Position numbers and translations under genes: made by a program. The notes beneath the pieces were generated by a model, which saw only the letters and a list, made by a program, of their open reading frames with translations, was not told the origin of the DNA and made no database searches. From positions 1 through 16,842 of the forward strand of contig CAZOHG010000069.1 of NCBI GenBank assembly GCA_964579725.1: a stretch of DNA of 16,842 nt. Reading direction: 5' to 3'. This document shows positions 9,903 through 16,842 of the stretch, piece by piece; position 1 is the first letter of the stretch, and the number at the start of each line of letters is the position of its first letter. This stretch comes from CAZOHG01 sp964579725 (GTDB lineage: Bacteria; Zhuqueibacterota; JdFR-76; BMS3Abin05).

Positions 9903-11489
9903 TCATCGAGCGTGGGTAATTAAAGGCCGCTGCCCCTTGGCTTGAAAAAGTCCAACGATTTTTTCGGCCTTGTTAAACGGAACCGTAACAAATGAAAATT
10001 TGTCCATGACCTGCACGTCTCGAATTTGCCTGGATTTTACGGGTGCGCGGCTGGCAATCAGTTTTACCAATTTCTCCGGGTTCATTTTGTCCTTTTTGCC
10101 CAGAGCAACAAAAAGCCGGACGTCGTCCTCCTGCTTTTTGCTGCGCCGGCTGGACGCGTGCGCCGGGGAAAGAATGTCGTTGTAATTTTGGGGGTCCAAT
10201 TTATCTTTAAAACTGGTGCTCAGCAAAGCGGCCAAAATTTCCGTTGGGTTGTATTCGCCAAGCAGTTGTTTGGCCCAGTGAAAGTACGTTGAGGCGATTT
10301 CTCCATTCAATGTAGTTGCCAATTCGGCTTCGATTTTTCTCTTTTTGGCCGCCAAAATTTCATCGACTTTTGGAAGTCGGGATTTTTGGATTTTGACCTT
10401 GGCGAATCGCTGAATGGCCTGGAGCCGTTTGTGTTCGCCCGGCGCCACAAAACTAATGGCCGTACCGCGTTTGCCGGCTCGTCCCGTGCGTCCAATGCGA
10501 TGGACGTAAGATTCCGGATCGTGAGGCAGCGCGTAATTGACCACATGTGTCATGTCCGTAACGTCAATGCCCCGTGCGGCCACATCCGTAGCCACCAAAA
10601 TGCGAACACGCTGTTTGCGAAAATTTTTCAAGGTTCGTTCGCGCTGCGCTTGTGAAATATCGCCGTGAATTGCCTCCGCTTCGTAACCTCGGTCAATCAG
10701 GTGGCCGGCAACGGAATGGGCGTCATTTTTGGTTCGGCAAAAAACCAGCCCGTAAAACGGCTCTTCCATGTCAATGATTCGGCAAAGCGCTTCAAATTTG
10801 TTGCTGTTGTTTACCTCAAAATAGAGCTGTTCGGTTAAATGTGTGGTGAGGGACTCTTTTTTAACCTTCAAAAATTCGTAGTCGTTTAAATATTTCTGAG
10901 CTAAATTTTTGATTTTAGGTGGCATGGTAGCAGAAAACAAAAGGGTTCGTTTGTCGGAATTGGTGTGGGCCATGATTTCTTCAATATCGTCAATGAAGCC
11001 CATGTTGAGCATTTCGTCCGCTTCGTCCAAAATAAGGAAAGCAAGGTCGCCCAATTTTAGGGTGCGTCTGCTCAAGTGATCCAAAATACGCCCCGGAGTT
11101 CCCACGACAATGTGTACCCCCTTTTTAAGTGTGCGGAGTTGTTCGACAATGGACTGCCCTCCGTAAATCGGGGTTGTTTTCAGGTTTTTCCGGCCTGTCA
11201 GGGAACGAATTTCCTCCGAAACTTGAATAGCCAATTCCCGTGTGGGAACCAAAATGAGCGCCTGAATGCCTCGGGCGTTTTCGTCAATCCTTTCAATTAG
11301 GGGAAGGCCGAAAGCAGCGGTTTTCCCGGTTCCGGTTTGAGCCTGCGCAATGATGTCCATTTCGCCGTGAAGCAGAAGGGGAATGGTCATGTTTTGAATA
11401 GTGGTCGGCTCTTGAAATCCCTTTCGGGCAACGGCGTCTAAAACGTCGGGTGAAAAACCAAAATGGTCAAATGTGTTTTTTTCAATCAT
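9903..11489 (-). CDS. deaD: DEAD-box ATP-dependent RNA helicase, DeaD/CsdA type
   Basis: 528 residues. The two RecA-like domains carry the DEAD-box motifs in order: Q-motif region around 9-32, motif I AQTGTGKT (50-57), PTREL (82-86), TPGR (131-134), DEAD (155-158), SAT (186-188), ARGID (305-309) and HRIGRTGR (330-337). Residues about 457-516 (LFVALGKKDKMNPEKLVKLI onward) form a DbpA-type RNA-binding domain, which places the protein with DeaD/CsdA and DbpA rather than RhlE or SrmB. Such helicases act in large-subunit assembly and mRNA unwinding at low temperature. The region between (about 385-440) fits the helical linker/dimerisation region of DeaD. The ATG is preceded by AGAGAG. It lies between glnS and rpsT on the same strand with large gaps, so it is probably its own unit. 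DbpA is the alternative; the length favours DeaD. Confidence 0.93.
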   Translation of the reverse strand: MIEKNTFDHFGFSPDVLDAVARKGFQEPTTIQNMTIPLLLHGEMDIIAQAQTGTGKTAAFGLPLIERIDENARGIQALILVPTRELAIQVSEEIRSLTGRKNLKTTPIYGGQSIVEQLRTLKKGVHIVVGTPGRILDHLSRRTLKLGDLAFLILDEADEMLNMGFIDDIEEIMAHTNSDKRTLLFSATMPPKIKNLAQKYLNDYEFLKVKKESLTTHLTEQLYFEVNNSNKFEALCRIIDMEEPFYGLVFCRTKNDAHSVAGHLIDRGYEAEAIHGDISQAQRERTLKNFRKQRVRILVATDVAARGIDVTDMTHVVNYALPHDPESYVHRIGRTGRAGKRGTAISFVAPGEHKRLQAIQRFAKVKIQKSRLPKVDEILAAKKRKIEAELATTLNGEIASTYFHWAKQLLGEYNPTEILAALLSTSFKDKLDPQNYNDILSPAHASSRRSKKQEDDVRLFVALGKKDKMNPEKLVKLIASRAPVKSRQIRDVQVMDKFSFVTVPFNKAEKIVGLFQAKGQRPLITHAR

Positions 11490-11734
11490 ACATCTCTCTT
11501 TTCTTCATTTTATTTAACTTTGCAAAAGCTGTACAATATAGGTCTTTTTGAGCCCAATTGCACGGATTATTTTGAAAAACTGAAAATAATTGAATTTGTT
11601 TTCACTTTTGCTTTTAAATGCACTTGTTATTGAGGTAAGAAAAGGCAACAGACCGACCCCAAAGAATTTTTACGGTGGAAGTCAATTTGAAATACCAAGC
11701 AAATGGAAAATCGACAGTACATTTTTCTAAAATC
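11490..11734 (-). promoter_or_regulatory. AT-rich leader and promoter region of deaD
   Basis: The 309-bp gap between glnS and deaD holds the glnS terminator at its far end and, in the remaining 245 bp, AT-rich sequence without a convincing gene. A TATATT that could be a -10 box lies at 11535-11540 (minus strand), about 45 bases before the deaD start; no good -35 is found at the right distance. A long leader would suit cold-shock control as in E. coli deaD, but nothing here proves it. Confidence 0.3.
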
Positions 11735-11761
11735 GAAAGCCCGTTTTGAAAACGGGCTTTC
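11735..11761 (-). terminator. Terminator of glnS
   Basis: A perfect 13-bp inverted repeat (GAAAGCCCGTTTT, 11735-11747, with 11749-11761) around a single central base; in practice the stem is 11-12 bp with a small loop. It lies 38 bases past the glnS stop codon. On the minus strand it is followed by CGATTTTAG and further A/T-rich bases, a short imperfect U-tract. No T-run follows on the plus strand. Confidence 0.75.
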
Positions 11762-11798
11762 AAAGGAGGAAATTTAAAGGATGTTTGCCGAGGCAAAA

Positions 11799-13490
11799 TC
11801 AGCGATTCAATTTTTTCTCGATTTTGGCCCAGCTGTCTCGAAGAGTTACAGTTCGATTAAAAACAAGATGTTGCGGCGAATGGTCTTTCAAGTCCGCGCA
11901 AAAATAGCCCTGACGCAAAAATTGGAAGTGTTCACCCGGCCTGGCGTTTTGGAGGTCGGGTTCGGCGAAAGCCTCCTGCATGACGCGCAACGAATTGGGA
12001 TTTAAATTGGCTGTAAAATCCTCGCCCTCTTCCACCTCCTCGGGATTTTCCTTCAGAAAAAGATGTTCATACAACCGCACCTCCACCGGAACCGCGTGCT
12101 CGGCCGACACCCAGTGCAGCGTCCCGCGCACTTTCCGTCCGTCGTTGGTCCAGCCTCCGCGAGAGGCCGGATCGTAGGTGCAGTGTAATTCAACTACCTC
12201 ATCCTTCTCATTTTTAACAACCTCAGTGCAGGTGATGTAATAGGCATGTTTCAAACGCACCTCTTTGCCCGGAGCGAGTCTGAACCATTTGCGAGGCGCT
12301 TCTTCGCGAAAATCGTCCCGTTCCACATAAAGAACTTTCGAAAAAGGAATCTTCCGGCTTCCGGCTGTCGGGTCTTCAGGATTGTTTTGCGCTTCTAATT
12401 CCTCTACCTGCTGGTCGGGGTAATTGTCGATCACAACCTTGAGGGGATTAAGAACCACCATTCGCCTTTCGGCGCGTTTGTTTAAGTCGTCTCGAACACA
12501 ATGTTCAAGCAGGGCAATGTCCACCACGGTGTTGTTCTTGGCTACCCCGATTCGATCGCTAAAATCTCGAATGGATTCCGGTGTGTAGCCGCGGCGTCTC
12601 ATGCCGGCAATGGTCGGCATTCGGGGGTCATCCCAGCCGGTGACGTACCCCTCCTCCACCAATTTCAAGAGTTTGCGCTTGCTCAGAAGCGTGTAGCTCA
12701 AGTTCAGGCGAGCGAATTCCACCTGCCGCGGGTGGTACACGCCCAATTCGTCCAAAAACCAATCGTACAACGGACGGTGGTCGGCAAATTCCAGCGTACA
12801 AATGGAGTGAGTGATTTTTTCAATGGAATCTTCTAACCCGTGTGCCCAATCGTACATGGGGTAAATGCACCACGCATTTTTCGTACGGGGGTGACTGGCG
12901 TGAATAATGCGGTACATGACGGGGTCCCGCATGTTCAAATTTCCCGATTTCATGTCGATTTTGGCTCGGAGCACTTTTTCGCCGTCGCCAAATTCGCCGT
13001 TTCGCATGCGCTGAAATAGGTCGAGATTTTCCTCCACGCTTCGGTTGCGGTAGGGGCTTTCGCGCCCGGGTTCCGTGAGCGTACCGCGGTACTCGCGGAT
13101 CTGGTCGGCGGAAAGATCGTCCACGTAAGCCTTTCCCTTTTGAATCAGTTGAACAGCGTACGCGTACATCTGCTCAAAATAGTCCGAGGCAAAAAACAGG
13201 CGGTCCTCCCAATCGAAACCCAGCCAGCGCACGTCCTCGATAATGGAATCAATGTATTCCTGATCTTCTTTCAGGGGATTTGTGTCGTCAAAACGCAAAT
13301 TGCACAGGCCGTTGTATTCCTCTGCCAATCCAAAATTAAGACAAATCGATTTGGCGTGTCCGATATGCAGGTACCCGTTTGGCTCCGGCGGAAAGCGCGT
13401 GTGGACGCGGTCAAATCGGCCAGTTTTTAAATCTTCGTCAATAATCGTCTTAATAAAGTTAGTTTGTTTTTTTTCTGTTTCGCTGGACAT
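11799..13490 (-). CDS. glnS: Glutamine--tRNA ligase
   Basis: 563 residues, against 554 in E. coli. It charges tRNA-Gln directly with glutamine. Class I signatures are present: PEPNGYLHIGH (35-45, the HIGH motif) and LLSKRK (268-273, the KMSKS equivalent). The N-terminus TNFIKTIIDEDL is close to proteobacterial GlnRS. The C-terminal anticodon-binding beta-barrels are intact (LYVERDDFRE, VRLKHAYYITC, RGTLHWVSA). The start is the ATG at 13490: AGGAG lies six bases upstream, and the homologous N-terminus begins there. A longer reading frame to 13694 adds 68 residues of unrelated sequence and overlaps the divergent channel gene. Possession of GlnRS suggests that the cell need not make Gln-tRNA by the GatCAB route, although that route may still serve Asn-tRNA. 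Confidence 0.96.
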   Translation of the reverse strand: MSSETEKKQTNFIKTIIDEDLKTGRFDRVHTRFPPEPNGYLHIGHAKSICLNFGLAEEYNGLCNLRFDDTNPLKEDQEYIDSIIEDVRWLGFDWEDRLFFASDYFEQMYAYAVQLIQKGKAYVDDLSADQIREYRGTLTEPGRESPYRNRSVEENLDLFQRMRNGEFGDGEKVLRAKIDMKSGNLNMRDPVMYRIIHASHPRTKNAWCIYPMYDWAHGLEDSIEKITHSICTLEFADHRPLYDWFLDELGVYHPRQVEFARLNLSYTLLSKRKLLKLVEEGYVTGWDDPRMPTIAGMRRRGYTPESIRDFSDRIGVAKNNTVVDIALLEHCVRDDLNKRAERRMVVLNPLKVVIDNYPDQQVEELEAQNNPEDPTAGSRKIPFSKVLYVERDDFREEAPRKWFRLAPGKEVRLKHAYYITCTEVVKNEKDEVVELHCTYDPASRGGWTNDGRKVRGTLHWVSAEHAVPVEVRLYEHLFLKENPEEVEEGEDFTANLNPNSLRVMQEAFAEPDLQNARPGEHFQFLRQGYFCADLKDHSPQHLVFNRTVTLRDSWAKIEKKLNR

Positions 13491-13516
13491 ACGGCACTCC
13501 TGAATTTGTTCACAGT

Positions 13517-13522
13517 AGTATA
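13517..13522 (-). promoter_or_regulatory. Candidate -10 element of glnS
   Basis: TATACT on the minus strand matches the -10 consensus at five of six positions and sits 27 bases before the glnS start codon. Hexamers at 16-18 bp spacing (such as TTTAAT) are only weak -35 boxes. The 165-bp divergent region 13491-13655 must serve both glnS and the channel gene; I found no good promoter facing the channel gene. Confidence 0.35.
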
Positions 13523-13655
13523 AATTAAAAAATTTGCCATTAAAATCAAGGGAAATTCCGTCTGCAAGACAAAACAGTGTGGCAGGTATGCTTGGTCTCG
13601 CGTTTAAGTTTCTCGCAACAAATGCCGATATGTTGGGAAAAAGTGGAATCCTGAA

Positions 13656-15494
13656 ATGATGGCTAAATATGGTCAAAAAAAGCATTTCGAGCATCGCCGC
13701 CTGTACCTGGTTCTAACGCTCTTGCTGTTGCTTTTTTCCGCTTCCATTGCGGGCTACATGTTCCTGGAACACTATTCGTTTTTGGAAGCCCTTTATATGA
13801 CGGTCATTACAGTGACCACGGTCGGATTTAAGGAAGTGAGGCCCCTCAATTCCAGTGGGGTGATTTTAACCATCGGGGTGATTCTGGCGGGTTTCATGGT
13901 GCTGGCCGTTTCGGCTCAGACGATTATGAGTGCCGTATTTGAGAATATTGTGTCGCGAAGCATGGGACATCATAAAATGGAAAAGGAAATCGCTACACTC
14001 GAGGGGCATTACATTGTTTGCGGATTGGGGCGAGTAGGAGAAGCCGCAGTCGAGCGATTGTCCCGGGAAAAAATCGACTTCGTGGTTATTGAGATGAACG
14101 AGGAGACGGCGGAAAAACTGAAGCGCAAGGGTCGATTTACGCTGGTGGGAAATTGCACCGACGAGGAAATTTTGTTGAAGGCGGGGATTAAGAAAGCCAG
14201 GGGGCTTTTGGTGCTGACCAGTGCCGAAACCGAAAATCTTTACATTACGCTAACCGCACGAGAGCTCAATCCTACTCTGCAAATTATTGCCCGCGGTGAG
14301 AACCTATCCTCGGAGCGCAAACTAAAGCGGGCAGGGGCGGACGAAGTCATCTCCCCCTACACATTTGCAGGCGTTCAAATTGCGGAAAAGGTTTTGTTGG
14401 CCACGGACAACAAAACCGTCGTTTTGCCGGAAAGCCCCCACGCACCGGAGTGGATTTCGGCGGGTTCCGAATCGGAATGGGTCGGGCAGCCCCTTGCCTC
14501 AGTTACTTCCGCTGAAAAATGGCACATTTTAGGCATTCGGCGCGGCAAAAAGGATCGTCTTTTCCCGCCACTCGATATGAAAGTGAAGAAGGGGGACGAG
14601 CTGTTAATTTTGCGAGATGTTGTCTCGACGGAGAAGCGAGCCAGGCGAAATACCGTTTTGATAGTAGAAGACAACAAGGTGACGGCCAACCTGTACGTGC
14701 GTATTTTGCGGCGCGAAAACTTCGTGACAAAATATGTTACCAATGGTTTTGAAGCTATTCAAACCATTGAGTCCGAAAAGCCGGATGTGGCCGTCATTGA
14801 CAACATGCTGCCGGGGATGTCCGGGATCGAGGTGTGTCGGGCCGTTCGGGAACAACCCGAACTCAATTCCGTACGGTTGATTCTTTTTACGGGTGACGAG
14901 CATCCTGAAACCAAACGGCGTGCTCTGGAATCCGGGGCCGACGCGTTTCTTTTAAAAACAGCCGAAGCGACCCTTTTGGTGGAAAAGATTCGTGCGGTGT
15001 TGGGGGAGATCGGCCATGACGCAAATGACCTGCAAACCCCACCAAAGGAGGAAAATCCGCTGCAGGAGATTGAAAACGCTCCCGATTCCTCTGCTTCTCT
15101 TCCGAAAACAACCCCAGAAACGAACAGTCAAGCGCCTGTGCCCATTGATTTACCCGATGCCTTTGACCGCTGCGGCAATGATTGGGATTTTTTTTCCGAG
15201 ATGTTCGGAGAGTTTGTGGACTACGTTCCCGAGCAAATCCGAAAAATCAAAAAAGCCTACGCCGAGCGCAATTGGGAAATGTTACACAGCGAGGGGCATC
15301 GATTTAAGGGAGCGGCGGCCAATTTCGGGGCGACGGAATTAACGAGCCTTGCCCGACAGGTTGAAGAAGCCGGCCGAAACCGGGAGGACGTGGGGTTGGA
15401 CGATTTAATCCGACGAATGGAGGAGCGCGAAAAAATTCTCCGCCGCTTTCGGGAAACCATGAATCCCGCTCTTGTAACCGATTTGGCCAAGTAA
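13656..15494 (+). CDS. K+ channel/RCK (TrkA-N, TrkA-C) protein fused to receiver and Hpt domains
   Basis: One uninterrupted 612-residue frame with four modules. (1) A 2TM pore domain: TM1 about 17-37, pore loop with TVTTVGFKE (52-60), TM2 about 67-93. (2) An RCK domain: TrkA-N Rossmann fold with GLGRVG (123-128) and acidic E146 closing strand 2, typical for nucleotide binding, then a TrkA-C domain (about 258-322). (3) A CheY-like receiver (333-450) with every key residue: E338/D339, phospho-acceptor D382 (VIDNMLPGM), T412 and K434. (4) After a proline- and acid-rich linker (about 452-498), an Hpt domain with H548 in GHRFKGAAANFGA. Channel plus RCK is a common architecture; the added REC and Hpt are not usual for it. 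The filter reads TVGFK rather than TVGYG. The start is ATG-ATG (13656 or 13659) with a weak ribosome-binding site. No histidine kinase gene is in the window. The gene diverges from glnS. Confidence 0.9.
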   Translation: MMAKYGQKKHFEHRRLYLVLTLLLLLFSASIAGYMFLEHYSFLEALYMTVITVTTVGFKEVRPLNSSGVILTIGVILAGFMVLAVSAQTIMSAVFENIVSRSMGHHKMEKEIATLEGHYIVCGLGRVGEAAVERLSREKIDFVVIEMNEETAEKLKRKGRFTLVGNCTDEEILLKAGIKKARGLLVLTSAETENLYITLTARELNPTLQIIARGENLSSERKLKRAGADEVISPYTFAGVQIAEKVLLATDNKTVVLPESPHAPEWISAGSESEWVGQPLASVTSAEKWHILGIRRGKKDRLFPPLDMKVKKGDELLILRDVVSTEKRARRNTVLIVEDNKVTANLYVRILRRENFVTKYVTNGFEAIQTIESEKPDVAVIDNMLPGMSGIEVCRAVREQPELNSVRLILFTGDEHPETKRRALESGADAFLLKTAEATLLVEKIRAVLGEIGHDANDLQTPPKEENPLQEIENAPDSSASLPKTTPETNSQAPVPIDLPDAFDRCGNDWDFFSEMFGEFVDYVPEQIRKIKKAYAERNWEMLHSEGHRFKGAAANFGATELTSLARQVEEAGRNREDVGLDDLIRRMEEREKILRRFRETMNPALVTDLAK

Positions 15495-15530
15495 AGCAGC
15501 CCAATTTCTTCTCACCCCTTTCTCTGATTT

Positions 15531-15546
15531 TTCCTTGTCAAAGGAA
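15531..15546 (+). repeat. Short perfect inverted repeat after the channel gene
   Basis: TTCCTT and AAGGAA (6 bp) flank the loop GTCA, 37 bases past the channel gene's stop codon. No U-tract follows directly, so it is at best a weak terminator or mRNA 3'-end hairpin. The rest of the 130-bp gap is AT-rich (about 15557-15585) and may hold the promoter of the downstream gene, but no clear -35/-10 pair stands out. Confidence 0.25.
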
Positions 15547-15624
15547 CAAATGCTGGATTTTTGAATAAAATAATTTAAATTATATGGGAAATGTGTTTTT
15601 GAAGGAAGGGTGGAGGTTTTTTTA

Positions 15625-16842
15625 TTGAATCGGTTGAGAATTTTTCTGGGGCTGTTCTTCTCTGCGTTGGTCTTGTTTTCCGTTCATTGTTCCCAAAAGA
15701 AAAAGGCTTCGTCCGGCGAAATTTCGGACAACACGGTAATTGCCCGAGTAGACAATCGGAATATTACAGTCCACGATTTCAAGCTTTCCTACGAGCTTTT
15801 TCCGTACATGTTGCGGCCTCATGGTGGCGAAAAGGCAAAAATGGGACAGTTGAAGCACATGATCCAGCGGATCCTTTTTGCTCGGGAAGCCGAAAAAAAG
15901 GGGTACGGGCACGACCCGCAAATCGAAAAATACATTGATTTTTACCGCAAACAGGTGGCTATTAAACAGCTTTACCGAGACGTTGTGAAAAAGAGGGTCA
16001 CCGTGAGCGAGGCCGAAGTGCGGGACGCCTACTTAAAAAGTCTCACCCAGTACCACGTGCGCCACATCTTCGCAAAGACCTACGCACAAGCTGCCGCTAT
16101 TTTAAATCGTTTGGAAGCCGGGGAAAGCTGGAACACCATTGCACGACAGGAATTTCACGATTCCACATTGGCTAAAAACGGGGGCGATTTGGGCTGGGTT
16201 TCCTGGGGGGATATGGAGGAAAATCTGGAAAAAGAAATGTACAAATTGAAGCCCAACGAGATTTCCCCACCGGTTCGATCCAAATGGGGATACCACATTT
16301 TGCAGGTGTTGGACATTCGGAAAGAAATGATTCCTACGGAATACGACTTTCAGAATAAACGAAAGGATCTGGAAAATAAAATCCGCCGCCGAAAAGAACG
16401 ACAGGTAGCGGTTCAATTCGTGAAAAAAATTATGGTGCCGAAACACGTCATCTTAAAGGGAAAAGCCTTTCATTATTTAAATCGGGAATTTCAAGCTCTT
16501 TTCAGTGACAATCCGAAACTGCCACCCTACATGCCGAATATTTTTGACAATGAAATCCAGCAGGCGCACGTGGGGTTGAAAGCCCATTTGGGCGACACTC
16601 TGTTGACGTTCAAAGGGGGTGTTTGGACCATCGGAGATTTCCTTCAAAAATTGAAGGACATTCCTGTGGCCAATCGACCCGTTTACCGGAATAGCAAAAA
16701 ACTTTACAACGACATTGGAATTTTGCTGCGGAATGAGACGCTGGCCAAAATTGCGCTGAAAAAGAGGCTGGATCGCAGGCCGGAGGCGCAAAAGGAATTT
16801 GCCGAAAAACGCGACGATGTGCTGTACAGCAAAATGCTCATG
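15625..16842 (+). CDS. Parvulin-type peptidyl-prolyl isomerase, exported, probable lipoprotein (3' partial)
   Basis: The open frame runs off the window after 406 codons. It begins with TTG at 15625, supported by a strong GGAGG at 15612-15616 with an eight-base spacer; no ATG lies near. The N-terminus has a signal peptide (NRLR, then a hydrophobic stretch 6-20) ending at C22 followed by SQKKK, like a lipoprotein, although the residues before the cysteine (SVHC) fit the lipobox poorly. A SurA/PrsA-like N-terminal helical region spans about 36-140. A PPIC parvulin domain covers about 143-231, with YHVRHIFA, NGGDLGWVSWGDM and KWGYHILQV. The region beyond 240 is charged and does not show a second clear parvulin domain before the edge. 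The likely role is folding of exported or outer-membrane proteins in the envelope. PrsA, SurA and PpiD relatives cannot be told apart here. Confidence 0.88.
   Translation, partial: MNRLRIFLGLFFSALVLFSVHCSQKKKASSGEISDNTVIARVDNRNITVHDFKLSYELFPYMLRPHGGEKAKMGQLKHMIQRILFAREAEKKGYGHDPQIEKYIDFYRKQVAIKQLYRDVVKKRVTVSEAEVRDAYLKSLTQYHVRHIFAKTYAQAAAILNRLEAGESWNTIARQEFHDSTLAKNGGDLGWVSWGDMEENLEKEMYKLKPNEISPPVRSKWGYHILQVLDIRKEMIPTEYDFQNKRKDLENKIRRRKERQVAVQFVKKIMVPKHVILKGKAFHYLNREFQALFSDNPKLPPYMPNIFDNEIQQAHVGLKAHLGDTLLTFKGGVWTIGDFLQKLKDIPVANRPVYRNSKKLYNDIGILLRNETLAKIALKKRLDRRPEAQKEFAEKRDDVLYSKMLM

Noticed and set aside
11614..11796. Sixty-codon minus-strand open frame between glnS and deaD
   Set aside because: It runs across the glnS terminator hairpin, has no good ribosome-binding site and an unremarkable composition; treated as chance.
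13491..13694. Longer start for glnS at 13694
   Set aside because: The extra 68 residues are not GlnRS-like, overlap the divergent channel gene, and a strong AGGAG precedes the ATG at 13490.

Overview
This window is ordinary bacterial chromosome of roughly even base composition, densely coded, with no insertion sequence, phage gene, CRISPR array, tRNA or rRNA that I can see. The gene set (aconitase A, an exonuclease-fused DinG, HutH, GuaB, S20, a DeaD-type helicase, a GlnRS and a probable lipoprotein PPIase) fits a Gram-negative, aerobically respiring bacterium. The mixed gene order and frequent TTG starts suggest an environmental lineage, perhaps in or near the Bacteroidetes/Calditrichota/KSB1 (FCB) group. 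That placement is an impression, not a demonstration.

Left block, plus strand (112-9217): acnA (TCA cycle), dinG (DNA repair helicase with an N-terminal DEDDh exonuclease), an isolated hutH (histidine to urocanate) and guaB (first committed step of GMP synthesis). Each gene is separated from the next by 98-230 bp. They look like individual transcription units rather than one operon. The acnA-dinG gap carries several hairpins.

Middle block, minus strand (9397-13490): glnS, then a deaD-like cold-shock/ribosome-assembly RNA helicase, then rpsT (S20), transcribed right to left. glnS and rpsT each have a stem-loop terminator, and rpsT has a near-consensus sigma70-type promoter. These three belong to translation and ribosome biogenesis. 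Between the rpsT stop codon and its terminator lies a 66-nt element that folds into a long stacked hairpin with a C-rich loop; I do not recognise it and it may be a 3'-UTR-derived small RNA.

Right block, plus strand (13656 to the end): a two-TM potassium-channel/RCK protein fused in one reading frame to a CheY-like receiver domain and an Hpt phosphotransfer domain, and then a secreted, probably lipid-anchored parvulin-type peptidyl-prolyl isomerase that runs off the window. The channel-RCK-REC-Hpt fusion is the most unusual thing here. It puts an ion channel, or a channel-like ligand sensor, in the same polypeptide as two phosphorelay modules, and its selectivity filter reads TVGFK instead of TVGYG.
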